DNA from: an uncultured Roseburia sp.
Lineage (GTDB): Bacteria > Bacillota > Clostridia > Lachnospirales > Lachnospiraceae
Direction of reading: 5' to 3'
Length of the DNA stretch: 64,000 nucleotides
NCBI GenBank assembly: GCA_944380515.1
Contig: CALWHT010000008.1
Coordinates: 20,023-84,022, forward strand
The notes under the pieces were generated by a model. It did not search any database. It was not told where the DNA came from and worked only from the letters and a program-made list of their open reading frames with translations. Positions 44,032-53,800 of the stretch are shown here, in pieces. Positions within the stretch are counted from its first letter, which is position 1, and the number at the start of each line of letters is the position of its first letter. Both the position numbers and the translations under genes were made by a program.

Positions 44032-45392
44032 TCTGTCAGCTTAAGTCCGGCGGCCGCCCCGACTACGAAAATGGCGGGCGGCGTCATCCCGGACGCTTTT
44101 ACCCTCTGCGCGATGTCCGAAAGCGTTCCCCGGACACACTCCACATTTCCGTCAAACCCACCGTGCACGGCGGCTGCCGGCGTATCGGCGGGTTTTCCGT
44201 ATTCTACAAGCTTTTGGGCAAGCTCTCCGATGCGGTGAAAGCCCATCAGAAAAATGAGCGTACCGTTTAGCTTTGCGAGCTCTCCAAGCTGCTCCGGCAG
44301 ACCGTCTGTGCCCTCCCCGGTGCGGGCCGACACCACATGAAAGCTCCGGGCAAGCCCCCGGTGCGTGACGGGAATCCCCGCCGCGGCCAAAACGGCAATG
44401 GCAGAGGTAAGTCCCGGCACCTCGCCCGTCCTTGCGCCTGCCTCCCGCAGCGCAAGCATTTCCTCGCCGCCCCTTCCGAAGACAAACGGATCCCCGCCCT
44501 TTAAACGCACGACACGCCTGCCCTCCGCCGCTTTTTCGGTCAGCAGGGCGTTGATTTCCTCCTGTTTTTTACTGTGCCGTCCCATGCGCTTTCCCACGTA
44601 AATCTTTTCACAGCTCTCGGCCGCGTGCTCCAGCAGGCGTTCATCCAAAAGATCGTCATAAACCAGAACCTCCGCATTTCGAACCGCCGCAAGCCCGCGC
44701 AGCGTGATAAGGTCGTACGGGCCGCAGCCCGCCCCCACCAGCGTAACCTGCCCCGTTTCCTTTTCCGCGCACTCGCCCTCACCTGCATAAAACGCCATAC
44801 GCGCATCTGTCTCCGCCGCATCCGGAATCCGGTTTTCCGCCATACAAAGCTCCGCCATTTCCCTGAGGAAACGCGCCCGTTTCCCATCCTCCGTGATTCG
44901 CTCTTTGGCCGGGCCGCGCAAATCGGCAAGATAATCCATTATTTCCTCCGTCCGCCCGGGAAGCTCCGACGCAATCCTGCTTCGCAGCAGGGCGGCCGTG
45001 CGGGGGCTTGCTCCCTCCGTACAGATACCGACTGTCAGTTTTCCTTCCTTTACCAGCGCCGGAAACAGAAAGCCGCAGTCCTCCTTCTCGTCCACGGCGT
45101 TGACAAGGATTCCCCTCTCCCGGCAGAGCATACTGACACGGTGGTTTAATTTCCTGTCATCCGACGCCGCGACAACAAAAAAGCACTCCTGCAGATCGCT
45201 TTCAAGAAACGCCCGCTCCAGACAGGCAAGCGCCGGATTATCCTTCAATTCCCGCTCGATTTGCGGTGCAACTACGGTAAGCCTCGCCCCAAACGTAGAC
45301 AGCTTTTCTATTTTATGCGCCGCAATCCTGCCTCCGCCCACAATCAAGCCTTTTTTTCCTGCTATATCAATAAAAAACGGAAAATATCCCAT
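44025..45392 (-). CDS. cysG: Siroheme synthase: precorrin-2 dehydrogenase / uroporphyrinogen III methyltransferase fusion
   Basis: A 455-residue fusion. The N-terminal half is a Met8/SirC-like NAD-dependent dehydrogenase and ferrochelatase (GGGRIAAHKIEKL, NAVDEKEDCGFLFPA); the C-terminal half from about residue 212 is a SUMT methyltransferase (LVGAGCGPYDLITLRG, VRLKGGDPFVFGRGGEE, PVTHRGLA). Together they can make siroheme or precorrin-2 from uroporphyrinogen III. Domain order matches CysG. It follows the ABC binding protein gene by 39 bp, so the importer may concern a tetrapyrrole, iron or cobalt; this is inference. Confidence 0.92.
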   Translation of the reverse strand: MGYFPFFIDIAGKKGLIVGGGRIAAHKIEKLSTFGARLTVVAPQIERELKDNPALACLERAFLESDLQECFFVVAASDDRKLNHRVSMLCRERGILVNAVDEKEDCGFLFPALVKEGKLTVGICTEGASPRTAALLRSRIASELPGRTEEIMDYLADLRGPAKERITEDGKRARFLREMAELCMAENRIPDAAETDARMAFYAGEGECAEKETGQVTLVGAGCGPYDLITLRGLAAVRNAEVLVYDDLLDERLLEHAAESCEKIYVGKRMGRHSKKQEEINALLTEKAAEGRRVVRLKGGDPFVFGRGGEEMLALREAGARTGEVPGLTSAIAVLAAAGIPVTHRGLARSFHVVSARTGEGTDGLPEQLGELAKLNGTLIFLMGFHRIGELAQKLVEYGKPADTPAAAVHGGFDGNVECVRGTLSDIAQRVKASGMTPPAIFVVGAAAGLKLTDY

Positions 45393-45431
45393 ACCCTTCT
45401 CCTTTTTCTCTCAGCGCACGGCGCGTCACCC

Positions 45432-46457
45432 TCACGGATATAAAATATCGGCAAGCTGCCGGTAAGCCTCGCCCCATTTCGCGTTCGGCTTCAGATTAAA
45501 GAGACGTTTATCCAGCAGATAATAATTTCCCTCCTTTACCGCCGTAAGGGAAGCCCACGCCGGATTCGAAATGAGTAAATCTTCCACGTTCTGCATTGCA
45601 GCCTCGCTGTCGTTCCCCTGTATCGTCACAAAAATATATTCCGGGTCCGCGGCGATGATTGCCTCCATGCTCAAATCGTCCAGCAGGCTTTCGCTGCTGT
45701 CCGCGATATTGACACAGCCCAAATCCGCCAGCATTTCGCCGCAGACATTGCCGTCGCTGCCCTTTGCCCTCACGCTGCTTCCGGATGCCCGCAGAAACAA
45801 TACCGTCGGCGCGCTGCCATCGGCCCGCTGCTTTATCTGCTCGATTTCTCTTTGCACCGCCGCGCCGTTTTGCTCATATAAGTCCTTCCTTCCGGTGATG
45901 TCAGTGCAGATATCAAGCATCCGCAGGTAATCGTTAAAATTCGCAACGTCAAAATACGCCACCGTAATGCCCGCCTGTGTTAAGATTTCCTCAAGCGCGA
46001 CATCCGCGTCGGTATTGGAGCTTGCCAGAACAAAATCCGGCTCTGCCGCGATAAGCTGCTCCACATCCGGCTCTAAAATGCTTCCGAGGTTTACCACATC
46101 TTCGCCCAAATCAAGCTCCAGGCTCTCCCACGCGTCGTTTGCGGCCGCGATAAGCTCCCCTCCGGCAAGCTGCCACACATCCGCAAAGCTCCCGATAAGA
46201 GCCGCCACGCGCCCGGCCGAGTTCACCGTGACCTCCCGTCCCAAAGCATCCGTGAAGGTCACCTCCGTGCCTGCGGCAGGGCTTTCCGTTTCCTCTGTTA
46301 CAGCGCTTTCCGTTGCCGCTTGTGCACCGCTCTGCGGTTTGCCGGCATCTGCCGTCCCTGCCGCCGACGTGCCGCAGCCCACCGCGGCAAACCCGCCTGC
46401 GACTGGCAGTAACAGCGCCGCCAAAAATATCCTTAAATTCCACTTTATATTTTTCAT
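45432..46457 (-). CDS. ABC importer substrate-binding lipoprotein (BtuF/FhuD class)
   Basis: A 341-residue protein with a signal peptide and probable lipobox (AVGCGTS, Cys28), a low-complexity linker (30-62) and a two-lobe periplasmic-binding-protein type III fold (GREVTVNSAGRVAALIGS, EPDFVLASSNTD, GEAYRQLADILYP). It belongs with FecCD permeases that import corrinoids, heme or siderophores. GGAG precedes the ATG. The 113-bp hairpin element at 46480-46592 lies directly upstream. It forms a unit with siroheme synthase. Confidence 0.88.
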   Translation of the reverse strand: MKNIKWNLRIFLAALLLPVAGGFAAVGCGTSAAGTADAGKPQSGAQAATESAVTEETESPAAGTEVTFTDALGREVTVNSAGRVAALIGSFADVWQLAGGELIAAANDAWESLELDLGEDVVNLGSILEPDVEQLIAAEPDFVLASSNTDADVALEEILTQAGITVAYFDVANFNDYLRMLDICTDITGRKDLYEQNGAAVQREIEQIKQRADGSAPTVLFLRASGSSVRAKGSDGNVCGEMLADLGCVNIADSSESLLDDLSMEAIIAADPEYIFVTIQGNDSEAAMQNVEDLLISNPAWASLTAVKEGNYYLLDKRLFNLKPNAKWGEAYRQLADILYP

Positions 46458-46461
46458 ATTA

Positions 46462-46610
46462 TCTCCATTCCGGAGCGTTCAGCGACGGGGCGACGCAAAT
46501 CTTCAATTTGCGTCTGCCATCAGAGGGATTTGTGACGCCCCGGCACAAATCCCCGTGTGAAAAATAAGCTATCGAGCTTATTTTTCACGCTGTCTCCATT
46601 CCAAAACGTT
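46462..46610. repeat. 113-bp hairpin element between imperfect 18-bp direct repeats
   Basis: TCTCCATTCCGGAGCGTT (46462-46479) and TCTCCATTCCAAAACGTT (46593-46610) flank a segment that begins CAGCG and ends CGCTG. The segment contains three hairpins: GACGCAAAT/ATTTGCGTC, GGATTTGTG/CACAAATCC, and a 14-bp GTGAAAAATAAGCT/AGCTTATTTTTCAC, with CGGGGCG/CGCCCCG bridging them. The repeat nearest the gene supplies the ribosome binding site of the binding protein gene. It looks like a small inserted element, but its family is unknown. Confidence 0.6.
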
Positions 46611-46834
46611 ATATCGAACAGGAATCTCTATTATAGCATGCTAGGTTTTGCAGTCAACCGTTTTCCATATTATTTTGCCTGAGTTTCCACAAACCGCTCC
46701 TAATAAATGAATATGTCTGTCCTGATTGCCCATCTGCCGTTTTTTGAAAGACTGAGTATGGCAGTTCTGTGAATAGCGACACTTTAATAAGTCCTACGAG
46801 ATTCTGAATTTATGAAACATATTCTTATATCTAT

Positions 46835-47141
46835 CTAAATGCCTCTTTGATATTTGGGTATCAACTTCGGTCCAAACTCATGATTTGTGTCTCTTGGTAT
46901 ATCGATGGGGAATTCCCTATGCTGACTTTTTAGTATTTTAGTAGAATAGCCTTTCCTCTTATTTGCAGATACTGTTTCACCCTTTCGATTTTTTCATATC
47001 CTAAAGCAACATCTATTTTGCTCACATAAGCTCCTGCAAAATATCTTTGCCCCCTTCTTCCAGATAAACATGCACGTCCGTAACAATTGTGAAATTGTTA
47101 TCTGCAATAATTCGCCGAATTTGTTCCTTTGTAACAGCCAT
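46835..47141 (-). pseudogene. IS256-family transposase remnant
   Basis: Starting MAVTKEQIRRIIADNN, then switching frame at a TGA to DVALGYEKIER and again to RKGYSTKILKSQHREFPIDI followed by PRDTNHEFGPKLIPKYQRG, this is the N-terminal 100 residues of an IS256-type (mutator-like) transposase broken by at least two frameshifts and cut off at a TAG. The DDE catalytic domain is missing. It retains AAAAGGAG before the ATG. The flanks 46611-46834 and 47142-47320 show nothing further that I can support apart from an inverted repeat TAAGAATT/AATTCTTA upstream. Confidence 0.8.
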
Positions 47142-47320
47142 AAAAATACTCCTTTTCAATAAGAATTGTCATGTCATAATTCTTACCAAAAAGGAGTTAC
47201 TTATTTCCATAGACACAAAATATTTTATACTGCCGAAAAAAAATTCCTCAATCTCTTTTCCAAAGGGTCGCGTTTTTTACCAATATTAACTTAATAACAT
47301 TGATCTCATACTCTCGTTTA

Positions 47321-47566
47321 TTATTTCAATTTATCTTTAATACTTTGAAGTAAATCTATAATCTCACCTATTCCAAATGCCAACATTCCAATTGTAAGTG
47401 TTCCAACTTCTAGCCCCCAAAACAATCCTGTATTAAATCCATATCCTTGACATGCAATGTAGAAACTCCCATATGAACTTGAAATCATAAATAAAACTGC
47501 AAATAATTTTAAAATTGCTGCTGGAATGTTTCTGCTTTGTGCGTTTTCTGTTTTATTTTCTTCCAT
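47321..47566 (-). CDS. Small two-helix membrane protein of unknown function
   Basis: An 81-residue protein with a charged N-terminus (MEENKTENAQSRN) and two membrane helices (about 16-36 and 42-66), ending in a charged helix. I do not recognise a family. The start at 47566 is chosen because the upstream extension is not conserved-looking and GGGAG lies 12 bases before; the choice is uncertain. It is divergent from the thiT leader and more AT-rich than neighbouring genes. Confidence 0.55.
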   Translation of the reverse strand: MEENKTENAQSRNIPAAILKLFAVLFMISSSYGSFYIACQGYGFNTGLFWGLEVGTLTIGMLAFGIGEIIDLLQSIKDKLK

Positions 47567-47645
47567 CCCTTTATTACTCCCTTCATATGTAATATATATC
47601 GTCAATTATAGTAGCTTTTCTGGCCATCGTCAAGTATTTTGCGTA

Positions 47646-47674
47646 TTGACATTTCCCCATCAACTTGCTATAGT
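47646..47674 (+). promoter_or_regulatory. Promoter of the thiT leader
   Basis: -35 TTGACA (47646-47651) and -10 TATAGT (47669-47674), 17-bp spacer, 24 bases upstream of the TPP aptamer. Confidence 0.7.
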
Positions 47675-47697
47675 AGGAACCGTTAAAAATAAATACA

Positions 47698-47784
47698 GAA
47701 CGCTAGGGGTGCGGAATGCTGAGAGATGTTTTTCATCGACCCTTATTACTTGAACCGGATAATACCGGCGTAAGGAAGCGGTTT
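47698..47784 (+). ncRNA. TPP riboswitch (THI element)
   Basis: The conserved TPP aptamer blocks are present in order: AGGGGTGCGGAATGCTGAGA, ACCCTTATTACTTGAACCGG and ATAATACCGGCGTAAGGAAG. It lies upstream of thiT. Thiamine pyrophosphate is expected to switch the transporter off. Confidence 0.95.
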
Positions 47785-47795
47785 CCATGAAATGT

Positions 47796-47835
47796 AATCC
47801 TCCCTGGCACTTTGTATTTACCAAGGAGGATTTTT
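47796..47835 (+). promoter_or_regulatory. Expression platform hairpin hiding the thiT ribosome binding site
   Basis: AATCCTCC (47796-47803), extended by TGG, pairs with GGAGGATT (47825-47832), extended by CCA, which contains the Shine-Dalgarno sequence of thiT; five T follow within the stem end. It could act as a sequestering hairpin, a terminator, or both under TPP control. Confidence 0.75.
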
Positions 47836-48519
47836 ATGAATAACTTTTTTGCAACTCCCGAAGGGGCATGGGGCGACGGCTCCGTTCATTTGACCGCAGC
47901 AGGAATCGGCATTGTCATCGCCGTGATTGCCATTTTACTGATTGTCGCTGCAATCATGCGCCACCGGAATGAAAGCCGCAAGGCCGCGCTTACTACAAAG
48001 CAGCTTGTTTATTCGGCAGCCGCTATCGCAATCGCCGTGGTCTGCTCCATGATTAAACTGTTCGAGATGCCGATGGGCGGCTCCGTGACCCTGCTTTCCA
48101 TGCTGTTTATCGTGCTGATCGCTTACTGGTACGGCCCTTACGTCGGCATTATGACCGCCGTTGCCTACGGTCTGGTGCAGTTTGTGACAGAACCGATTTT
48201 TTATACGATTCCGCAGATGCTGCTGGACTACCCGCTGGCATTTGGCGCGCTGGGTCTTGCAGGATTTTTCCATAAGAAAAAATGGGGATTGCAGATAGGC
48301 TATGCGGTGGGTGTCGTAGGACGTTTTATCTTTTCTACGATTTCCGGCGTCGTTTTCTTCGCCTCCTACGCCCCGGAGGGCATGAGCCCGCTGGCCTACT
48401 CGATGGGCTATCAGGCTTCCTATCTCCTGCCGGAGGCAATTGTGACGCTTATTATCATCAGCATCCCGCCGGTAGCAAAGGCGCTTGCGCACGTAAAACG
48501 AAATGCGGTAGAGGGGTAG
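47836..48519 (+). CDS. thiT: Thiamine-specific ECF transporter S component
   Basis: A 227-residue, six-to-seven-helix protein. The ThiT signature region (KLFEMPMGGSVTLLSMLF, GLVQFVTEPIFYTIPQMLLD) binds thiamine; the extra N-terminal helix (18-40) precedes the core. It works with the shared ECF energising module (EcfA, EcfA', EcfT), which is not in the window. AAGGAGG precedes the ATG at 47836. Control is by the TPP riboswitch. Confidence 0.93.
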   Translation: MNNFFATPEGAWGDGSVHLTAAGIGIVIAVIAILLIVAAIMRHRNESRKAALTTKQLVYSAAAIAIAVVCSMIKLFEMPMGGSVTLLSMLFIVLIAYWYGPYVGIMTAVAYGLVQFVTEPIFYTIPQMLLDYPLAFGALGLAGFFHKKKWGLQIGYAVGVVGRFIFSTISGVVFFASYAPEGMSPLAYSMGYQASYLLPEAIVTLIIISIPPVAKALAHVKRNAVEG

Positions 48520-48574
48520 GTAAAGGGTATTTTCTTCATCCGCCTCTCCATTATAAAAATTTGCAATAAATAGG

Positions 48575-48602
48575 TTGAATTTCTCCTATTTCTGCTTATA
48601 AT
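48575..48602 (+). promoter_or_regulatory. Promoter of the phd-doc pair
   Basis: -35 TTGAAT (48575-48580) and -10 TATAAT (48597-48602), 16-bp spacer, 30 bases before the antitoxin start. Autorepression by the antitoxin is expected, but no clear palindrome is seen. Confidence 0.6.
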
Positions 48603-48632
48603 AAAAGTAAAGAAAGCAAAGGAGGTTTTCCT

Positions 48633-48875
48633 ATGAACATCAATACAAACAATCTGGTTTCCATCACAGAAGCGAACCAGAACTTTTCTAAAGTTGCTCG
48701 CCTTGTTGACGAAAGCGGTGCGGTCGTCATATTAAAGAACAACGTTCCCCGATACCTTGTTGTGGAATTCAGTGCCGCTGAAGAGGAACAGCTTGCTGCC
48801 GATGAAGATGTTATGTCTATTTCTAAACGTCTGATTGAAAAGAACCGGCAGGCCTATGAGGTGCTTGCCAAATGA
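48633..48875 (+). CDS. phd: Phd/YefM-family antitoxin
   Basis: An 80-residue protein starting with the Phd/YefM fold (LVSITEANQNFSKVARLVDE, VVILKNNVPRYLVV) that binds DNA and, through its C-terminal tail, the toxin. AAAGGAGG lies before the ATG. Its stop overlaps the toxin start by 4 bp (ATGA), as in many type II pairs. Confidence 0.9.
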   Translation: MNINTNNLVSITEANQNFSKVARLVDESGAVVILKNNVPRYLVVEFSAAEEEQLAADEDVMSISKRLIEKNRQAYEVLAK

Positions 48876-49249
48876 TCCGGCTTTCCAAGCCCCAGATACT
48901 TCTTATACATGAACAGCTCATAGACGAGATCGGCGGCTCATCTGGTGTACGCGATGAAGGTATGTTGGATTCCGCACTAAACGCTCCGTTCCAGACCTTT
49001 GGCGGAGAGGATGTGTATCCATCCCTCCAGCAAAAAGCAGCCCGTCTCTGCTTTGGCCTTGTTAAAAACCATCCCTTCGTGGACGGAAACAAACGGATTG
49101 GTGCTCACGCCATGTTGGTATTCCTCGCTCTCAATGGCGTCGAGTTACAGTATTCTCAGACGGAGTTATCCGGTGTTATTATTCAGTTAGCGGCAGGAGA
49201 GATCCAATCATCCGATTTACTGAGCTGGATAATCACTCACCAAGTATAA
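48872..49249 (+). CDS. doc: Doc-family toxin (Fic fold)
   Basis: A 125-residue protein with the Fic/Doc catalytic motif HPFVDGNKRIGAH and the N-terminal RLSKPQILLIHEQLI typical of Doc. Phage P1 Doc phosphorylates elongation factor Tu and stops translation. The motif here has the Fic-like DGNKR, whereas P1 Doc has DANKR, so the exact chemistry is open. It is the partner of the overlapping antitoxin gene. Confidence 0.9.
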   Translation: MIRLSKPQILLIHEQLIDEIGGSSGVRDEGMLDSALNAPFQTFGGEDVYPSLQQKAARLCFGLVKNHPFVDGNKRIGAHAMLVFLALNGVELQYSQTELSGVIIQLAAGEIQSSDLLSWIITHQV

Positions 49250-49275
49250 AAGCCATCTCGCTGTGGATGGCTTTT
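49248..49275. terminator. Terminator after the phd-doc pair
   Basis: AAAAGCCATC (49248-49257) pairs perfectly with GATGGCTTTT (49266-49275); the A and T tracts make it potentially bidirectional between phd-doc and the convergent sugar transporter gene. Confidence 0.8.
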
Positions 49276-49330
49276 CAGTAGATAATTCATAATCTAATGG
49301 CGCAACCGCCCTTCTTTTCAGTTACCGTCT

Positions 49331-50878
49331 CTATGCTTCCCGAAACTTTTCCGGCACATCTTCCACTTCTTTATACTTTTCCATAGCGTCTTCTAAGCTC
49401 ATACCATTGGAAATCGCCTCCTTGCGGGCGCCGTTCACTATCTGAATTTCTTTCATCCGGGCGCCGGTGAGGGAATATCCCTTCATGGCAATCAAGGTTG
49501 CCACCCATGCCAGCATCGGAACAATGCAGAACAGTATAATGACTACCCCATGCATGCCGTCCGCATACGGCGTATTGCCGTCCGGCAGTGTGTGGATACC
49601 GATCATTGCTATCACTCCGCCTACAATCGTGGAGCCAAGCGAGCTTACCAGCTTATCCACCAGGGAGAACAGCGTACCCATGATTCCCGGGATGTAGCGT
49701 CCGGAGCGCCAGGTCTCGTAATCGGAACAGTCTGCCACCATCGGAATCGGCATGTCCGCCGTCGCATAATACGCGCCGTACCCCACACCAAAGAAAATAA
49801 TAAACAAAATCGTATATATATTGATGGGAAACAGGCTCAGGTTAAACGCCGGGTTGCCCTGCTTCCAGAATAGCAGAAGCACCAGCACGCCCACATACAT
49901 AATCAGCGCCAATGTGGTATAGCGCACCAGAGACGCTTTCTGCCCATGCTTCTGCGAGGTGCGTACCGTCAACAGGAAAAACGGCACGGAAAACACATAT
50001 CCGATTATCATCATCGGCAGATATAATCCGCCGTAATTTCCCATCATCGCACCGTACAGCATACAGAGCACGGTCATATTCGTTGCAATCGAAAATGCCA
50101 GCTTACAGCCTGCACCGGCAACCATCAAACGCTGCAATTCCTTGTTTGCCTTTAAAATCGCCACATATTCCCGGAACGGAACCTTTTCCTGCCGGACGCC
50201 CACACCGAAAAACTCCGGGCGGTCCTTCTCGGCAATACCGATTACCGCAAGAAGCGTGAGCACGGCGGACACCACGATTGCAAGCGGAATCATCACGTCA
50301 AAGAAGGCCGCGCTGTTGTAACCGCCTAGGTGCTCGCTTAAGATGGGCGCCAGGAACTGAACCAATCCCATTCCGATCAGGCTTGCCACGGTATTAAATA
50401 CCGTAAACAACGGTCTCTGCTTCGGATCATTGGTCAGACAGGTCTGTCCGGAGCGCGTGCATGCTGTCTGGAAGGTATATCCGATGACATACAACGCGTA
50501 AAACAGCACATAGCATACGTAGCGCAGCCACATGACGTCCTCCGGAACGATGCGTATACCAAAATACAGCAGAAGGGACGATATAATCATTATTCCGTTT
50601 CCGAGTACCATATACGGACGGAATTTGCCGAACTTCGTAGAGGTCCGGTCAATCAACGCACCGATGATCGGATCGGTCACTGCGTCAAACAGACGCATGA
50701 CCGTAACCATCGTTGTCGCAAACATGAGAGCCAGGCCCAGAACACCATTTGCATAATAGGCAATAAAGTTCATGGTCACAATGTAATATACATTCGTAGC
50801 TCCGTTATTCATCGGGAAAAGCACAAGCTGATACAATTTCGCCCGATTTAAAGATGCTGAATTTCTTTCTTCGCTCAT
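49331..50878 (-). CDS. GPH-family sugar transporter of the glycoside operon
   Basis: A 515-residue, 12-helix carrier of the GPH family (RLFDAVTDPIIGALIDRTSTKFGKFRPY region in parts, ADCSDYETWRSGRYIPG). It is the last gene of an operon with a GH3, a GH2 and an SDR dehydrogenase and probably imports the glycosides or sugars that those enzymes handle. The start at 50878 has GAAAGG upstream. It begins 18 bp after the GH3 stop. Confidence 0.9.
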   Translation of the reverse strand: MSEERNSASLNRAKLYQLVLFPMNNGATNVYYIVTMNFIAYYANGVLGLALMFATTMVTVMRLFDAVTDPIIGALIDRTSTKFGKFRPYMVLGNGIMIISSLLLYFGIRIVPEDVMWLRYVCYVLFYALYVIGYTFQTACTRSGQTCLTNDPKQRPLFTVFNTVASLIGMGLVQFLAPILSEHLGGYNSAAFFDVMIPLAIVVSAVLTLLAVIGIAEKDRPEFFGVGVRQEKVPFREYVAILKANKELQRLMVAGAGCKLAFSIATNMTVLCMLYGAMMGNYGGLYLPMMIIGYVFSVPFFLLTVRTSQKHGQKASLVRYTTLALIMYVGVLVLLLFWKQGNPAFNLSLFPINIYTILFIIFFGVGYGAYYATADMPIPMVADCSDYETWRSGRYIPGIMGTLFSLVDKLVSSLGSTIVGGVIAMIGIHTLPDGNTPYADGMHGVVIILFCIVPMLAWVATLIAMKGYSLTGARMKEIQIVNGARKEAISNGMSLEDAMEKYKEVEDVPEKFREA

Positions 50879-50896
50879 TTTTTGCCTTTCTATCAC

Positions 50897-53800
50897 TTAT
50901 GCCCGGTTGGAGTCTGCCTTGTAAGCAGCTTTATACTCCTTGAAGCTTACATAGATTTCAGACTTTTTAAATTTTTGTTTCTTAACGATCCACAGCACTG
51001 CGGATAAGCAGAAGAGGAAGGTAAATCCGCACGCGAGAATCATACATATCGTAATGACTGTCGGCGTTGTTTCCTGGATGGTTGTATTGGCGCCCACACC
51101 GTTCATACCACAGGAGTTCGCGAGAGCATACAGGTTGTGGTGGCAGGCCTCCCTCATTGCCGTTACAACGACAGGATCATTTTCGTACTCCGGAAGCTGA
51201 TCCGTCACATACGGAAGCATCGCGTCAAAGTAGGAAACTCCCGCAAGAATACCGTCTACGCCATTGACATAAGTCGTAAGTACATTGTCCGTGATGGTCT
51301 TGCCCTGGCTTCCCCACTCACCTCTTAAGATTCCGCTCATCAGGTTCTGATTCGCGCCGGACCAGATGCATCCCCAGCGGGTATACGCCGTCATGACGCC
51401 GTTTCCGTTCCCCTGCTCAATCGGAGCCTGGAAGGCCTTGAGGTAAATTTCACGGGCTGCCTGTTCACTGATCCACACGCCGAGACCGATACGGTCCTGC
51501 TCGCTGTCATTCAGCGCAAAGTGCTTCATCACGACATCCACACCCTTTGCCTGAATCGCCGCAACCTCATACTGGCTCATTTTTTCGGACAAAAATCCGT
51601 CCTCGCTGTAATATTCGAAATTTCTTCCGCCGTAAGGTGTTCTGTGTATATTATTGCCAGGTCCGTACAGGCAGGCAATCTCCGCATGCAGACAGTTATT
51701 TCCGATGACATTGCCGATTTCCGTCATAAGATCCACGTTAAAGGTTGCCGCCATAACATCCTCGGAGGTAAATGCGGTCGCGTCAAGCTGTGTCGCATTG
51801 GAGCCAAGCAGGGATGCTGTCAGACCCTGCGGGCCGTTCTCCTCGCGCGTACCGGGCGCCTCTACGGATTTCACCGGCATAGTCCAATGGAAGGAATCGC
51901 CAATCAGGCTTACCATCTCATCAAACGTCAACTGATCCAGTAATTCATCCCACTTCGGGTCGTCATAGGAAAGACCGATCATATCGACAAGCTTCAGGCC
52001 GTTGTCCCTGCCCATCGCCGGCATCGTAACCGCCTCATAATCCGCCGGGTCATACTGCACATCCTGTAACTGGCTTATCATCTGCTCTGTCAGCGAAAGC
52101 TGTGTAATCTGTGTCGGGAAGGTTCCCGTCCAGTCATTTCTGGTCAGATATGTAACGCCCTGTCCGCCGTTTCCTGAATACAGATTAATATCAGATTCCG
52201 AAAGCTGGTTGGTAATCTCCGTTCCGTTTAAGGATTCTGCATAGGTAACCGCATCAAATTCCGGATTGTTCCACAGCCAGGTAAGTTCCGCATTTCCGTC
52301 CGCATCCATACGGCCCTCTGTCGACTCTACGGTATAGCCCTTTGCAGCCAATGTGTTGTTTACCGCATTGTGCGCATCCGTCGCAACCGTCAGGTAGTAA
52401 TCTCCGTCATCGAGGATATAGGTTCCCGCACCATACGCGTCGTAGGAGGCGAGTTCTCTTCTATCCACATAAACAGTGACTGTCTCGGAGGCTCCCGGCG
52501 CCAGAATATCCGTCTTTGCAAATCCGCAAAGCGCTACGGAGGCCTTCTCTACACTATTTTCAATGTCATATTCCGTATATGGGGACTGTGCATATACCTG
52601 GACGGTCTCTTTTCCGGACCAGGTATCACCCGTATTTGTCACGGTGACCGTTACTTCAAACTGGTCGGTAGAAGCATTATAATTTACGCTCATGTCGCTG
52701 TACTCAAAATCCGTATAGCTTAAACCGTAACCGAACGGGAATGCCACATCATCGGAATATGCATACTCGCCGGCGTTGCCGGTTCCCATTACATAATCTT
52801 CATAGCGTGTCTCATAGTATTTGTAGCCTACATAGATTCCTTCCTGATAAATCATGTAGGTGCTTGCATTCTCGGGAATAATCCCCTCCTCATAGCCTTC
52901 ATATGTCGTCGGGACAAAATTTACCATGGCCGGAGAAGAAAAGTTGTCATAAAGATAAGTATCTACCAGGCTTCCCGACGGATTCACCGTGCCCGCCAGA
53001 ATCTCCGCAACCGCATTGATACCGGAAATGCCGACATCTCCAATCCAGAGGCATGCGTCCACATCATATTCATTATCTTTTAAGAAATCAACCTGCAATG
53101 TATTCGCGGAGTTAATCAGCACGATGATTTTATCTACCGTTCCATCGGCTTTCATCGCAGCCACGTTGCTCAGCATTTCCTTTTCATTCTCGTCTAAAGC
53201 AAGGTAATTGGTTGTCTGAAAATCTGCGTCTGCTCCCTCGCCGCCGACACGTGAGAGAACAACGATTGCCGCGTCACCGTAGGAAGCGACGGATTCTTTT
53301 ACCTCATCCGTATAAACATTCCACGGAACTTCCGATACAACCGCACTTGTGGTAGTCACGACGCCGCCGTTTTCACGCGCATAGGGAGCTCCTTCTCCCT
53401 CCGCATAAAAATCCCAGAGCGTCTCATTTACCTCAAAGCCGGCTTTCTCCAACGCAGTCTTAAGATTATCCGCTTTCGACGCGTCAATGTTGCCGGAACC
53501 CGTACCGCCGTATACTAAATTTACAGATGAATTTGAGAAGCAGCTTACCTTCGCCCCTGCTGCAAGCGGAAGTGCGTCATTTTCATTCATAAGAAGCGCC
53601 GCACCTTCCGCCTCCACCGTCTTGCAGAGCTCTATGCCGTAATCGGTCATCTCCTCTACCGTCTCAAAATCAGATTCAAAATATACGGCGCTCTCATCTT
53701 CATTCTCAAGCTTCCAGAAGGTTCCGCCTACGAACGCCGCAACCGTGTTGTCAAACATAGACAATATCACGGTCACCGGAATCATAATAATCGCAATCAC

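Noticed and set aside
46480-46592. Cobalamin riboswitch upstream of the BtuF-like gene
   Set aside because: No B12 box (AGCCAGGAGACC-like) or adjacent conserved core is present; the segment is made of simple hairpins.
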